Of a stretch of 64,000 bases of DNA, positions 1-8,822 are shown in pieces; the stretch's first letter is position 1; every line of letters begins with the position of its first letter. Source of the DNA: Streptomyces olivaceoviridis (GTDB lineage: Bacteria; Actinomycetota; Actinomycetes; Streptomycetales; Streptomycetaceae); assembly GCF_014650115.1 (NCBI RefSeq), contig NZ_BMUI01000007.1, positions 186,001 to 250,000 of the forward strand, written 5' to 3'. The notes beneath the pieces are model-generated. The model was not told the origin of the DNA and made no database searches. It saw only the letters and a list, made by a program, of their open reading frames with translations. Made by a program: the position numbers and the translations under genes.

Positions 1-1
1 G

Positions 2-1366
2 CCGCGCGACCTGAGCCCCGAGATCCTGCCCGCCGACTGGAACTCCTGGTACGCCACCGGTCCCGTGCACGGCATCCAGCTCACCCGCGGCCGGTACGCC
101 GGACGCCTGGTCTTCGGGGTGAACACCGAGACCTGGGACGGCAGCCGGGTCACCGCCAACCACGCGGCCCTGATCGTCAGCGACGACCACGGCGGCCACT
201 GGCGGATCGGCGCCACCGACACCTGGCCCATCGCCGCCGACGGCACCTTCCGGCAGAAGCCCTCCGAGCTCACGCTCGCCGAGCGCGGCGACGGCTCGGT
301 CCTGGTCAGCGGACGGGAGCAGGACGGCACCGACCTCGGCCACCGCACCCAGGCCGTCAGCCGCGACGGCGGCGGCAGCTTCACCGCGCCCTTCCGCGAC
401 CTGCCGGACCTGTACACCCCGCAGGTGCAGGGGTCGCTGCTGCGGCTGGGCGACCGCCTGCTGCTCGCCTGCCCCGGCGATCCCGACCGGCGCCGCACGA
501 TGATGATCCGCTCCTCCTACGACGGCGGCCGGACCTGGGACGGCGTGGACCGCGGCACGGTCGTCACCACGGACTGGTCCGGCTACTCCGACCTGGTGCG
601 GGTCGACTCCGGCACGGTCGGCCTGTTGTACGAGGGCGGCGCCGTGGACGCCCGCGACGAGATCCGCTTCGCCCGCTTCAGCGAGGACTGGCCGGCCCCG
701 CGCCGCGGCCCCGACCCGGTCACCGCCGACCTCGCCCCGCACGCCCGCCCGGCGGCGGTGCTGGGCGGGCCGGAGGCGACGGAGGGGGTGTCCGGGGGCG
801 CGCTGGAATTCGACGGCACCGACGACGCCGTACGCCTGCCGTACCGCACCGGGCTGCCGCTGGGCGCGAAGGACTTCACGGTGTCGCTGTGGTTCCGGTA
901 CACGGCGACGGCCGGGGAGCAGCCGTTGTTGTGGATGGGCGGGATCGGCACCAGCCAGCCGCAGGTGTGGCTGCGCGGGGAGCCGGCGAACAACCGGGTG
1001 CGGGGGCTGATCACCGTACGGAACGGAGCCACCCCGCCGCAGACCGCGTCCGTGTCCACGGACACCGCGTACAACGACGGCCGGTGGCACCACGCCGTGC
1101 TCCGCCGCGGCGGGGGCCGGCTGTCGCTGTCCGTCGACGGTGCGCTGTCCTCCGCCGCCGATGTGCCGGGCTCCGTCAGCCGCAACTCCCCCTTCGGTGT
1201 GCACCTCGGTCAGCGCATGGACAGCCGTGCCTTCCTCACCGGCGCGCTGGACGAGGTGCGCGTCTGGGACCGGGCGCTCACCGACGCCGAACTCGCCGAC
1301 CCCAAGGTGCTGCGGTCACCGCAGGACACGGTCCTGTGGCTGCCCCTGAACCGTGTGCGCGGCTGA
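2..1366 (+). CDS. Sialidase (BNR repeats) with C-terminal LamG-like domain, 5' partial
   Basis: This is the C-terminal part of a sialidase-type (exo-alpha-sialidase) protein. The frame is open to the left edge of the window, so the true start and any signal peptide lie outside; the residues just before the first in-window GTG (WYATGPVHG) already fit a sialidase core. Asp-box motifs (S-x-D-x-G-x-x-W/F) are visible as SDDHGGHW, SRDGGGSF and SYDGGRTW, as in BNR beta-propellers. From about residue 250 after the GTG at 65 there is a concanavalin-like jelly roll (LamG/Laminin_G_3 type; LEFDGTDDAVRLP, DEVRVWDRAL), probably carbohydrate-binding. It would release sialic acid or act on a related glycan outside the cell. 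Its last 51 bases overlap the convergent SBF transporter gene. Substrate specificity is not decidable from this part. Confidence 0.85.
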   Translation, partial: PRDLSPEILPADWNSWYATGPVHGIQLTRGRYAGRLVFGVNTETWDGSRVTANHAALIVSDDHGGHWRIGATDTWPIAADGTFRQKPSELTLAERGDGSVLVSGREQDGTDLGHRTQAVSRDGGGSFTAPFRDLPDLYTPQVQGSLLRLGDRLLLACPGDPDRRRTMMIRSSYDGGRTWDGVDRGTVVTTDWSGYSDLVRVDSGTVGLLYEGGAVDARDEIRFARFSEDWPAPRRGPDPVTADLAPHARPAAVLGGPEATEGVSGGALEFDGTDDAVRLPYRTGLPLGAKDFTVSLWFRYTATAGEQPLLWMGGIGTSQPQVWLRGEPANNRVRGLITVRNGATPPQTASVSTDTAYNDGRWHHAVLRRGGGRLSLSVDGALSSAADVPGSVSRNSPFGVHLGQRMDSRAFLTGALDEVRVWDRALTDAELADPKVLRSPQDTVLWLPLNRVRG

Positions 1367-2359
1367 CGCGTCGGGCGCGTCCGTGGCCGCCTCCGGGTCA
1401 CGGGCGCGCCGCTTGGCGATGACCGCGCACACCATCAGCTGCATCTGGTGGAAGAGCATCAGCGGCAGGACGGCCAGCGAGGCGTGGGTGCCGAACAGGA
1501 CGCCGGCCATCGGCAGCCCGGAGGCGAGGGACTTCTTCGACCCGGCGAACTGGATGGCGATCCGGTCCCCCCGGCCGAAGCCGAGCGCCTTGGCGCCGTA
1601 CCAGGTCAGCGCCAGCATCACGGCCAGCAGGACGGCCTCGACGCCGAGCAGTCCGGCTAGCCGCACGGGGCTGACCTGGTGCCAGATGCCCTGGTTCATG
1701 CCCTCGCTGAACGCGGTGTAGACGACCAGCAGGATCGAGCCGCGGTCGACCAGCCCGAGGACCTTCTTGTGGCGGGTGACGAACCCGCCGATCCAGCGCC
1801 GCAGCAGTTGCCCGGCGAGGAACGGCGCCAGCAGCTGGAGCACGATCTTCACGACCGAGTCGGCGGAGAACCCGACCGCCTCACCGCCGAGCAGCCCCGC
1901 CGCGAGCAGCGGCGTGACGACGATGCCGACGAGGGAGGAGAAGGACCCGGCGCAGATCGCGGCGGGCACGTTGCCCCGGGCGATCGAGGTGAACGCGATG
2001 GACGACTGGATGGTGGACGGCACCAGCGTCAGGAACAGCAGGCCCTGGTAGAGGGGCTGGGTCAGCAGCACCGGCACCAGCCCGCGCGCGGCGAGGCCGA
2101 ACACCGGGAAGACGACGAAGGTACAGGTCAGCACGGTGACGTGCAGCCGCCAGTGCTTGAGCCCGTCCAGCGCCTCACGGGTGGACAGCCGGGCGCCGTA
2201 GAGGAAGAAGAGGAACCCGATCGCGGCTGTGGAGGCACCCGAGCTCACGTCGGCGGCGGTGCCCCGGGCCGGCAGGAGCGCGGCGAGACCGACCGTGCCG
2301 AGCAGCAGCACGATGTACGGGTCGATCGGCATCCAGGTCGGCCGGCGCAGGCGTTTCAC
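1316..2359 (-). CDS. SBF-family (bile acid:sodium symporter-like) membrane transporter
   Basis: A 347-residue protein with about nine or ten hydrophobic segments and the SBF/YfeH-like (SLC10A7-type) fold: FLFFLYGARLSTREA near residue 60, LVPSTIQSSIAF in the middle, and QFAGSKKSLASGLPMA near the C-terminus. It is probably a plasma-membrane secondary transporter for an organic anion; the substrate is unknown. I chose the GTG at 2359 (VKRLRRPTW), which leaves room for the divergent LysR promoter; ATG at 2332 (MPIDP) is an alternative. The same frame stays open far upstream, but that part overlaps the LysR gene antisense and is not protein-like. Divergent pairing with the LysR gene suggests that regulator controls it. 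The 3' end overlaps the sialidase gene tail to tail by 51 bp. Confidence 0.85.
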   Translation of the reverse strand: MKRLRRPTWMPIDPYIVLLLGTVGLAALLPARGTAADVSSGASTAAIGFLFFLYGARLSTREALDGLKHWRLHVTVLTCTFVVFPVFGLAARGLVPVLLTQPLYQGLLFLTLVPSTIQSSIAFTSIARGNVPAAICAGSFSSLVGIVVTPLLAAGLLGGEAVGFSADSVVKIVLQLLAPFLAGQLLRRWIGGFVTRHKKVLGLVDRGSILLVVYTAFSEGMNQGIWHQVSPVRLAGLLGVEAVLLAVMLALTWYGAKALGFGRGDRIAIQFAGSKKSLASGLPMAGVLFGTHASLAVLPLMLFHQMQLMVCAVIAKRRARDPEAATDAPDASAAHTVQGQPQDRVLR

Positions 2360-2463
2360 GGTGCTCCGATTGCTGTGGGTGACGTGCGTAGCGGGCCAGT
2401 AGGCCCCCGTCGATTGTCCTCCTCCGGCCATTGATCGGGAATCCCGCATACCGCTCTGACTGT

Positions 2464-2480
2464 CATCGCGATGCGCGATG
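2464..2480. promoter_or_regulatory. Inverted repeat of LysR T-N11-A type in the divergent promoter
   Basis: CATCGC-N5-GCGATG is a perfect 6-bp dyad containing a T-N11-A core. It lies in the 141-bp gap between the SBF transporter and the LysR gene, 20 bp before the LysR GTG. LysR regulators typically autoregulate and activate the divergent gene from such sites. The assignment is inference from position and symmetry. Confidence 0.45.
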
Positions 2481-2500
2481 GCCGCGCTAGGCTCGGCGTC

Positions 2501-3370
2501 GTGTACGAACCGACGCACCTGCGCACCTTCCTCGCGGTCGCCCAGACGCTGAGCTTCACGCAGGCCGCCCGGCGGCTGGGGCTGCGCCAGTCCACGGTCA
2601 GCCAGCATGTGCGGCGGCTGGAGGACGCGGCCGGCCGGCAGCTCTTCTCGCGGGACACCCATTCGGTGGAGCTGACCGAGGACGGCGAGGCGATGCTGGG
2701 GTTCGCCCGCCGGATCCTGGAGGTGCACGAGCAGGCGACGGCGTTCTTCGGCGGCACGCGTGTGCGTGGCCGGCTGCGCTTCGGCGCCTCGGAGGACTTC
2801 GTCCTGACCCGGCTGCCGGAGATCCTGGAGGCCTTCCGCTACGACCATCCGGAGGTCGACCTGGAGTTGACGGTGGAGCTGTCCGGCACCCTGCACGAGC
2901 GGCTGGCCGCCGGCAAGCTCGACCTGGTGCTGGCCAAGCGGCTCCCGGAGGACCCGCGCGGCGAGCTGGTCTGGCGGGACGACCTGGTGTGGATCGGCGC
3001 CGAGCGGCTGCGGCTGGAGCCCGACCGGCCCGTTCCGCTGATCGTGTACCCGCCGCCGGGCATCACCCGGGCCCGCGCGCTGGAGGTGCTGGAGCGGCAG
3101 GGCCGTGACTGGCGGACCGTGTGCACGAGCGGCAGCCTCAGCGGGCTGATCGCGGCGGCCCGCGCCGGCCTCGGGGTGATGGCCCACTCCCGGCGGCTGA
3201 TCCCGCCGGGCCTGTTCCGGCTGCCCGACCGGGCCGGCCTGCCCGAGCTGGGCAAGGTCGACTTCGTCCTCGTCCACGGCCACCGCCGGGGCCCGGCCGA
3301 GGCAGCCGCGGACGCGCTGGCGGCGGCGGTCCTGGCGGGCGGCGAGCGACTGCGGCGCAGGAGCGACTGA
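2501..3370 (+). CDS. LysR-family transcriptional regulator
   Basis: A 289-residue LysR regulator. The N-terminal winged helix-turn-helix is clear (HLRTFLAVAQTLSFTQAARRLGLRQSTVSQHVRRLE, given here as landmarks: FTQAARRLG and STVSQHVRRLE). A LysR substrate-binding domain follows, with GRLRFGASEDF near residue 90. I start it at GTG 2501 (VYEPTHLRTF), the normal LysR N-terminus. A TAGGCT -10-like hexamer 8 bp upstream suggests a leaderless or near-leaderless transcript. Divergent from the SBF transporter, which is its likely target. The inducer is unknown. Confidence 0.9.
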   Translation: MYEPTHLRTFLAVAQTLSFTQAARRLGLRQSTVSQHVRRLEDAAGRQLFSRDTHSVELTEDGEAMLGFARRILEVHEQATAFFGGTRVRGRLRFGASEDFVLTRLPEILEAFRYDHPEVDLELTVELSGTLHERLAAGKLDLVLAKRLPEDPRGELVWRDDLVWIGAERLRLEPDRPVPLIVYPPPGITRARALEVLERQGRDWRTVCTSGSLSGLIAAARAGLGVMAHSRRLIPPGLFRLPDRAGLPELGKVDFVLVHGHRRGPAEAAADALAAAVLAGGERLRRRSD

Positions 3371-3633
3371 CCCACCCGCGGCGCCCCGCGCGCTCGGCGC
3401 CGTAATCGGGGCGTACAGATTCGGTGGAGATTACGGCACCGAAACTTACTGACCCGTCAGTAGTTGTGTCCGCCCTACCCCATGTGCGGGCATTTCGGGG
3501 TCACCGTCCCGGCGGAACGTGACGTTTGCTCGGTTTCCGCACCCCTCCCGCACGCCGATCGGGTGGGGTAGCTTTCACGGCGCTGTTCGGTGCGTGGACC
3601 AACGTCACTGAGGCGCGAACACGGGGAGCGAGG

Positions 3634-5460
3634 TTGCGCGAGTTCACCAACCCTCCGTTGGCGTCGCCACCGCCGGTGGGCGGTCTGGCAGACGTCGTCT
3701 TCGACCATGCCCGGACCGACCCGCTGCACATCGCGCTCGGCCGCAAGGACGCCTCGGGACGGTGGCGGGACGTCACCGCCGCCGAGTTCCGCGACGAGGT
3801 CATGGCCCTCGCCAAGGGGCTGCTGGCCCACGGCATCCGCTTCGGCGACCGGGTCGCGATCATGTCCCGCACCCGCTACGAGTGGACCCTGTTCGACTTC
3901 GCCCTGTGGACCATCGGCGCCCAGGTGGTGCCCGTCTACCCCACCTCCTCGGCCGAACAGTGCTTCTGGATGCTCTACGACGCCGAGGTGACCGCGGCGA
4001 TCGTGGAACACGAGGACCACGCGATGACCATCGCCACCGTCATCGACCGGCTGCCGCGGCTGCGCCAGCTGTGGCAGCTGGACGCGGGCTGTGTGCAGGA
4101 GCTGTACGACGCCGGGGCCCACCTGGACGACGAGGTGGTGCACCGGCACCGGGAGGCGGTCACCCCGGACTCGGTGGCCACCGTCATCTACACCTCCGGC
4201 ACCACCGGCCGCCCCAAGGGCTGTGTGATCACCCACGGCAACTTCATGTTCGAGGCGGACACCGTGATCCAGCGCTGGGAGCCGGTGTTCCACTCGAAGA
4301 AGGGCGACGAGGCGTCGACGCTGCTGTTCCTGCCGCTGGCGCACGTCTTCGGCCGGATGGTGGAGGTCGCCGCGATCCGCGGCCGGGTCCGCTTCGGACA
4401 CCAGCCGCAGCTGCACGCCGCCGCCCTCCTGCCCGACCTGGCCGCCTTCCAGCCGACGTTCGTCCTCGCGGTGCCGTACATCTTCGAGAAGGTGTTCAAC
4501 GCGGCCCGCCGCAAGGCCGAGAAGGAGGGCAAGGCGGGGCCGTTCGAGAAGGCCGTCGACATCGCTGTCAGGTACGCGGAGGCGGTCGAGGCGAAGGCCT
4601 GGGGCATCGGGCCCGGCCCGTCGGCGGGGCTGCGGTTGCAGCACCAGCTCTTCGACAAGCTGGTGTACGCGAAGGTCCGGGCCGCGATGGGCGGCCGGAT
4701 CCGGAACGCGATGTCGGGCGGATCGGCGATGGACCGCCGGCTGGGGCTGTTCTTCGCGGGCGCGGGCGTGCAGATCTACGAGGGGTACGGCCTGACCGAG
4801 TCGACGGCCGCGGCGACCGCCAACCCGCCCGAGCGCACCCGCTACGGCACCGTGGGCCAGGCCATCCCGGGCATGACCGTGCACATCGCCGACGACGGGG
4901 AGATCTGGCTGCACGGCGCGAACGTCTTCCAGGGGTACCTCAACAACCCGAAGGCCACCGACCAGACCCTGCACGACGGCTGGCTGGCCACCGGCGACCT
5001 CGGCTCCCTGGACGAGGACGGCTATCTGACCATCACCGGCCGCAAGAAGGAGATCCTGGTGACCTCCGGCGGCAAGAGCGTCTCCCCGGGCGTGCTGGAG
5101 GAGCGGGTCCGCGAGCACCCGCTGGTCAACCAGTGCATCGTCGTCGGCAACGACCGCCCCTACATCGCGGCCCTGGTCACCCTCGACCAGGAGGCGGTCG
5201 AACACTGGCTCCAGATGCGCGGCAAGCCGAGGATGACCCCGGCCAAGCTGGTGCGCGACCCGGACCTGGAGACGGAGGTGCGGCGGGCGGTGGTCGCCGC
5301 CAACACCCTCGTCTCCCAGGCCGAGTCGATCCGCACCTTCCGCATCCTGGCCCAGCCGTTCACCGAGGAACACGGCCTGCTGACACCGTCGCTGAAGCTG
5401 AAGCGGAAGGCCATCGAGAAGGCGTACACCAACGAGGTCGAGGCCCTCTACCGGAGCTGA
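3634..5460 (+). CDS. fadD: Long-chain fatty acid--CoA ligase (ANL superfamily)
   Basis: A 608-residue adenylate-forming enzyme that activates fatty acids to acyl-CoA through an acyl-adenylate. The AMP-binding signature YTSGTTGRPKG lies at about residues 186-196, the A5 motif GYGLTES near 385, and the hinge/C-terminal motifs GDLG and GRKKEILVTSGGK near 450-480. Length and motifs fit the FadD15-like group of actinobacteria. I start at TTG 3634 (LREFTNPPL), where the conserved N-terminus begins and a GGGAG ribosome site lies 7-8 bases upstream. The longer open frame from 3526 adds no family-like sequence. It stands alone, with the aldo/keto reductase 100 bp downstream. Confidence 0.88.
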   Translation: MREFTNPPLASPPPVGGLADVVFDHARTDPLHIALGRKDASGRWRDVTAAEFRDEVMALAKGLLAHGIRFGDRVAIMSRTRYEWTLFDFALWTIGAQVVPVYPTSSAEQCFWMLYDAEVTAAIVEHEDHAMTIATVIDRLPRLRQLWQLDAGCVQELYDAGAHLDDEVVHRHREAVTPDSVATVIYTSGTTGRPKGCVITHGNFMFEADTVIQRWEPVFHSKKGDEASTLLFLPLAHVFGRMVEVAAIRGRVRFGHQPQLHAAALLPDLAAFQPTFVLAVPYIFEKVFNAARRKAEKEGKAGPFEKAVDIAVRYAEAVEAKAWGIGPGPSAGLRLQHQLFDKLVYAKVRAAMGGRIRNAMSGGSAMDRRLGLFFAGAGVQIYEGYGLTESTAAATANPPERTRYGTVGQAIPGMTVHIADDGEIWLHGANVFQGYLNNPKATDQTLHDGWLATGDLGSLDEDGYLTITGRKKEILVTSGGKSVSPGVLEERVREHPLVNQCIVVGNDRPYIAALVTLDQEAVEHWLQMRGKPRMTPAKLVRDPDLETEVRRAVVAANTLVSQAESIRTFRILAQPFTEEHGLLTPSLKLKRKAIEKAYTNEVEALYRS

Positions 5461-5559
5461 TGTCCTGGACGCGGATTCCGCGGTCAGGAATGCGAAGCGG
5501 GCCGTGATCGTTGAGCATGGGAGTACCACCTTGTCGACAAGCGAAGGATCAAGAGGCTC

Positions 5560-6396
5560 GTGAGCAGCAAGGTCCCCCCGATCATCCTCAACAACGGCGT
5601 CGAGATGCCCCAGCTGGGCTACGGCGTGTGGCAGGTGCCGGACGACGAGGCCGAGCGGGCCGTCGCCACGGCGCTGGAGGCCGGGTACCGCAGCATCGAC
5701 ACCGCTGCGATCTACGGCAACGAAGAGGGCACCGGCAAGGCCATCGCCGCCTCCGGCCTGCCCCGCGAGGACATCTTCGTCACCACCAAGCTCTGGAACG
5801 GCGACCACGGTTACGACTCCACACTGCGCGCGTTCGACACGTCGCTGGAGAAGCTGGGGCTCGACTACGTCGACCTCTACCTGATCCACTGGCCGCTGCC
5901 CTCCCGGGGCACGTCCATCGACACCTACAAGGCGTTCGAGAAGCTGCTCGCCGACGGCCGCGTCCGCGCCATCGGCGTCTCCAACTTCCTTCCCGAGCAC
6001 CTGCGGCGGCTGATCGCGGAGACGTCGGTCATCCCCGCGGTCAACCAGATCGAGCTGCACCCGCACCTGCAACAGCGCGAGGCGCGCGAGTTCCACGCGG
6101 AGCAGGGCATCGCCACGGAGGCCTGGTCGCCGCTCGGCCAGGGCAAGGGCCTGCTGGAGGTGCCGGCGATCGTCGCCATCGCGCAGAAGCACAACCGCAC
6201 CCCGGCCCAGGTCGTGCTGCGCTGGCACATCCAGCTCGGCAACGTCGTGATCCCGAAGTCCGTGACGCCGTCCCGGATCAAGGAGAACATCCAGGTGTTC
6301 GACTTCCACCTGGACGACGAGGACCTCGCCGCGATCAGCGCGCTCAACGAGGACCGGCGCCTGGGTCCCGACCCGGCCGTCTTCGACGTGGTCTGA
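5560..6396 (+). CDS. Aldo/keto reductase (2,5-diketo-D-gluconate reductase-like)
   Basis: A 278-residue NADPH-dependent TIM-barrel oxidoreductase. The AKR catalytic tetrad is present: Asp and Tyr in GYRSIDTAAIYGNE, Lys in TTKLWN, and His in LIHWPLPS. The cofactor-binding end shows IPKSVTPSRIKEN. It resembles the bacterial AKR5 group; physiological substrate unknown. The GTG at 5560 follows an AGAGG ribosome site. It ends before a strong stem-loop shared with the convergent downstream gene. Confidence 0.9.
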   Translation: MSSKVPPIILNNGVEMPQLGYGVWQVPDDEAERAVATALEAGYRSIDTAAIYGNEEGTGKAIAASGLPREDIFVTTKLWNGDHGYDSTLRAFDTSLEKLGLDYVDLYLIHWPLPSRGTSIDTYKAFEKLLADGRVRAIGVSNFLPEHLRRLIAETSVIPAVNQIELHPHLQQREAREFHAEQGIATEAWSPLGQGKGLLEVPAIVAIAQKHNRTPAQVVLRWHIQLGNVVIPKSVTPSRIKENIQVFDFHLDDEDLAAISALNEDRRLGPDPAVFDVV

Positions 6397-6431
6397 CAGT
6401 CGGCCCCGACCGCACGTCCCGCACCACCCGG

Positions 6432-6473
6432 CACGGCCGTGCGCCCCGCACCGCGGCGGGGCGCACGGCCGTG
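6432..6473. terminator. Bidirectional stem-loop terminator
   Basis: An 18-bp perfect GC-rich stem with a 6-nt loop sits between the convergent aldo/keto reductase and ABM-like genes, about 35 bp from each stop. There is no long U tract, which is usual for streptomycete terminators. Confidence 0.75.
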
Positions 6474-6504
6474 TGCCGTTCGGCACCCCGCGACGACCCG
6501 CCGC

Positions 6505-7116
6505 TCAGCCGAAGCGCACGTCCGCGTGCACGACCTCGAACTCCTCCAGGCCGACCACGTCCGCGTGCGCCTTGGCCGACACCGCGTGACGCAGGCCCGC
6601 GACGGCCGCGCGCGAGGCGCCCAGGGAGGCGCGGTCCAGGAACAGGGAGCCGGTCATGGCCCGGCCCCGTTCCCGGTCGATCAGCAGGGTCGTCTCGGCG
6701 AGTCCGGGCAGCGACTCGGACCTCGGCACCACCGTGGCCCGGAAGGTGTCGACGACCAGATCGGCGTCGCGCGGGTCGAACTCCATCCTGGTGATCCGCA
6801 GTCCCCCGCCCTGCCGCGGGTGCCTGACCTCGTGGAGCACGGCGGCCTCGTAGTCGGCGACGGCCATGGTGCCGGCGAACGGCTCCAGGAGCCCCCTGCG
6901 CCGCTCGCGCATCACCACGTCGCTGTTGCGCCGCGCCTCCTCGGTCTCCCACCAGCTCACCGTGAGGAGCTTGCCGAGTTCCCGGTCCGCGAACACGCCC
7001 GCGCCACGGTACCCGGGGCGTTCCTCCAGCAGGTCCCGCCCCTCGCTGTTCACCGATCGGATGGCCGTGTCCAGCAGTGCCGGATCACCGGTCGCGTACA
7101 CCGCACGGACGAACAT
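6505..7116 (-). CDS. Antibiotic biosynthesis monooxygenase-like (dimeric alpha/beta barrel) protein
   Basis: A 203-residue protein with two ABM-like halves. The first (about 1-100) has GYRGAGVFADRELGKLLTVSWWETEE, a typical ABM strand-helix signature. The second (about 105-203) repeats the fold pattern less clearly. Such proteins are small oxygenases or ligand-binding barrels; no active residue can be assigned, so function is unknown. I prefer ATG 7116 because GGAGG lies 8 bases before it; the GTG at 7125 overlaps that ribosome site. Divergent from the chitosanase gene across a 207-bp gap. Confidence 0.65.
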   Translation of the reverse strand: MFVRAVYATGDPALLDTAIRSVNSEGRDLLEERPGYRGAGVFADRELGKLLTVSWWETEEARRNSDVVMRERRRGLLEPFAGTMAVADYEAAVLHEVRHPRQGGGLRITRMEFDPRDADLVVDTFRATVVPRSESLPGLAETTLLIDRERGRAMTGSLFLDRASLGASRAAVAGLRHAVSAKAHADVVGLEEFEVVHADVRFG

Positions 7117-7292
7117 GAGCCTCACCTCCGGGGGAAGGGGACCTCCGACAGCGGCGGACAGGGCAGGACATATCCGTCTCGTCCAGTCTTACCGGCGAGA
7201 GAACTCACCGCAATACGCACACATTTCGGACGTTCGCAACAGCAGGGTTGACGGGAGCATGGCGAAGACGTCACCGTGTACGGCACCCGGTA

Positions 7293-7305
7293 AGGAAACT
7301 TTCCT
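7293..7305. promoter_or_regulatory. CsnR-type operator of the chitosanase gene
   Basis: AGGAAACTTTCCT is a perfect 13-nt palindrome around a central C, ending 18 bp before the chitosanase ATG. It matches, from memory, the consensus of CsnR, the ROK-family repressor of streptomycete chitosanase genes. Overlap with the 5' leader would allow repression. No csnR gene is in the window. Confidence 0.65.
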
Positions 7306-7323
7306 AACAGAAGGGTCCCCCAC

Positions 7324-8019
7324 ATGCGTCTCCGTACCCTCACCCTCGCCGCGGCCTCCGGCACCGCCCTGCTCGCCGCCGGCCTCCTGCCCGCGCACGC
7401 CTCCGCCGCCGCCTCCCCCAAGTCCGCGCAGGAGGGCACGGTCAGCGCCGCCGACCTGCTCGCCAAGGTGACGTCCTGTTCGCAGATCTCCAACGGCAAG
7501 TACCGGACGGACGAGGAGACGTCGGCCACGGTCCCGGTGTGCGGCAAGAACGGCGCGGTGTTCTGGAAGGCCGACATGGACATCGACTGCGACGGACAGC
7601 GCACCACCAACTGCAACGAGGACCGCGACCCCTGGTACCAGGACGACACCGCCTTCCACCAGTCCGACGGCAAGCCGCTGAAGGCGGAGACCCTGCCGTA
7701 CGTCGTCGTGCCCAGCACCAGCAGCATCTGGAACTACTCCAACTCCGGCATCAAGGGCGGCGGCGTGGTCGCCGTCATCTACAACAACAAGGTCGAGTAC
7801 GCCGTCGTCGGCGACACCGGCCCCACGCAGATCATCGGCGAGGCGTCGTACGCCACCGCCAAGGCGCTCGGCATCGACCCGGACCCGGCCACCGGCGGCG
7901 CCGACTCGGGCGTGACCTACATCCTGTTCAAGAACTCCACGGTCTCCCCCATCGAGAGCCACAGCGCGGCGGTCTCCCTCGGGGACCAGCTGGCCAAGCA
8001 GTTCATCGCGAACAACTGA
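7324..8019 (+). CDS. Secreted GH75 chitosanase
   Basis: A 231-residue secreted enzyme with a Sec signal peptide of about 29 residues ending in AHASAAA. The mature part matches the GH75 endo-chitosanase family: DMDIDCDG, VVVPS, and the segment AVVGDTGPTQIIGEAS, whose Asp and Glu are the likely catalytic pair. It would hydrolyse chitosan outside the cell by endo-cleavage. Four cysteines in the mature part may form disulfides. ATG 7324 follows an AGAAGGG ribosome site. The palindromic operator upstream implies induction by chitosan oligosaccharides. It converges on the SDR gene with only 13 bp between stops. Confidence 0.88.
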   Translation: MRLRTLTLAAASGTALLAAGLLPAHASAAASPKSAQEGTVSAADLLAKVTSCSQISNGKYRTDEETSATVPVCGKNGAVFWKADMDIDCDGQRTTNCNEDRDPWYQDDTAFHQSDGKPLKAETLPYVVVPSTSSIWNYSNSGIKGGGVVAVIYNNKVEYAVVGDTGPTQIIGEASYATAKALGIDPDPATGGADSGVTYILFKNSTVSPIESHSAAVSLGDQLAKQFIANN

Positions 8020-8032
8020 AGCCGTCCGTCCG

Positions 8033-8734
8033 TCAGTTGGGCTGGCCCAGCGGGCGGATGACGGCGGTGTTGACATCGACCCCGGCCGGTTGCCGGATCG
8101 CCCACACCACCGAGTCGGCGATCTGGCCGGCGGTGAGGAGGTGCCCCGGGGGCAGGCTGCCGTAGCCGTCCCAGAAGGGGGTCTCCACCCGGCCGGGGGC
8201 GACCAGCGTGACACCGATCCCGAACTCCGTGACCTGGCGCCGGGTGTTCTCGGCGAGGCCGGTCACCGCCCACTTGGTGGCGCCGTAGAGATTGCCCGGA
8301 GTGTTCACGAACCCGGCGACGCTGCCGACGAGGACGATCCGGCCGCGGGTCTCCTTCGGCGCGTCGACGGAGGCGCGGATGAGGAGGGCGGGACCGAGGA
8401 CGTGGGTGAGGACCATCTCGGTCCAGCCGGACGGGTCGCCCTCCGCCACGGAGTCATGGGTGGCGACGCCCGCGTTGGCGACGACGGTGTCCAGCCGGCC
8501 GTACGCCTTGAGCGTGCGGTCGACCGCGTTCCGTACGTCGTCGTACGACGACGCGTCACCGGCGACCGTCAGCAGTCCCTCGGGATGTCCGAGGCTCTCG
8601 GCGACATCCCGCAGCCGTCGCTCCGCGCGCCCTGTCACGGTGACCCGGTGTCCGGCATCCAGCAGCCGCCGCGCCACAGCGGCGCCGATGCCGCTGCCCC
8701 CGCCTGTGACGAGCGCGACCGGAGCGTCGTTCAT
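8033..8734 (-). CDS. Short-chain dehydrogenase/reductase (SDR)
   Basis: A 233-residue classical SDR. The Rossmann motif TGGGSGIG lies at about residues 10-17, NAGV near 85, and the catalytic YxxxK as YGATK near 150. The PG motif (VAPGRVETPF) follows. It is an NAD(P)H-dependent oxidoreductase of unknown substrate. I start at ATG 8734 (MNDAPVALVTGG) with a GGGGGA ribosome site. The open frame extends to 8809 but that extension is not SDR-like. Confidence 0.88.
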   Translation of the reverse strand: MNDAPVALVTGGGSGIGAAVARRLLDAGHRVTVTGRAERRLRDVAESLGHPEGLLTVAGDASSYDDVRNAVDRTLKAYGRLDTVVANAGVATHDSVAEGDPSGWTEMVLTHVLGPALLIRASVDAPKETRGRIVLVGSVAGFVNTPGNLYGATKWAVTGLAENTRRQVTEFGIGVTLVAPGRVETPFWDGYGSLPPGHLLTAGQIADSVVWAIRQPAGVDVNTAVIRPLGQPN

Positions 8735-8822
8735 GAGGTCCCCCTGCGTGGTGTGTCCCGCGGTGTCGAAGAGCCCGGAGCCCATCACTTGGAGACCAGT
8801 CGAAGTCAAGCCCCGCCCCGCC

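Noticed and set aside
3475..6486. A 1003-codon open frame on the minus strand
   Set aside because: It is antisense to fadD and the aldo/keto reductase; its His/Val/Arg-rich composition is the usual shadow of high-GC codon bias.
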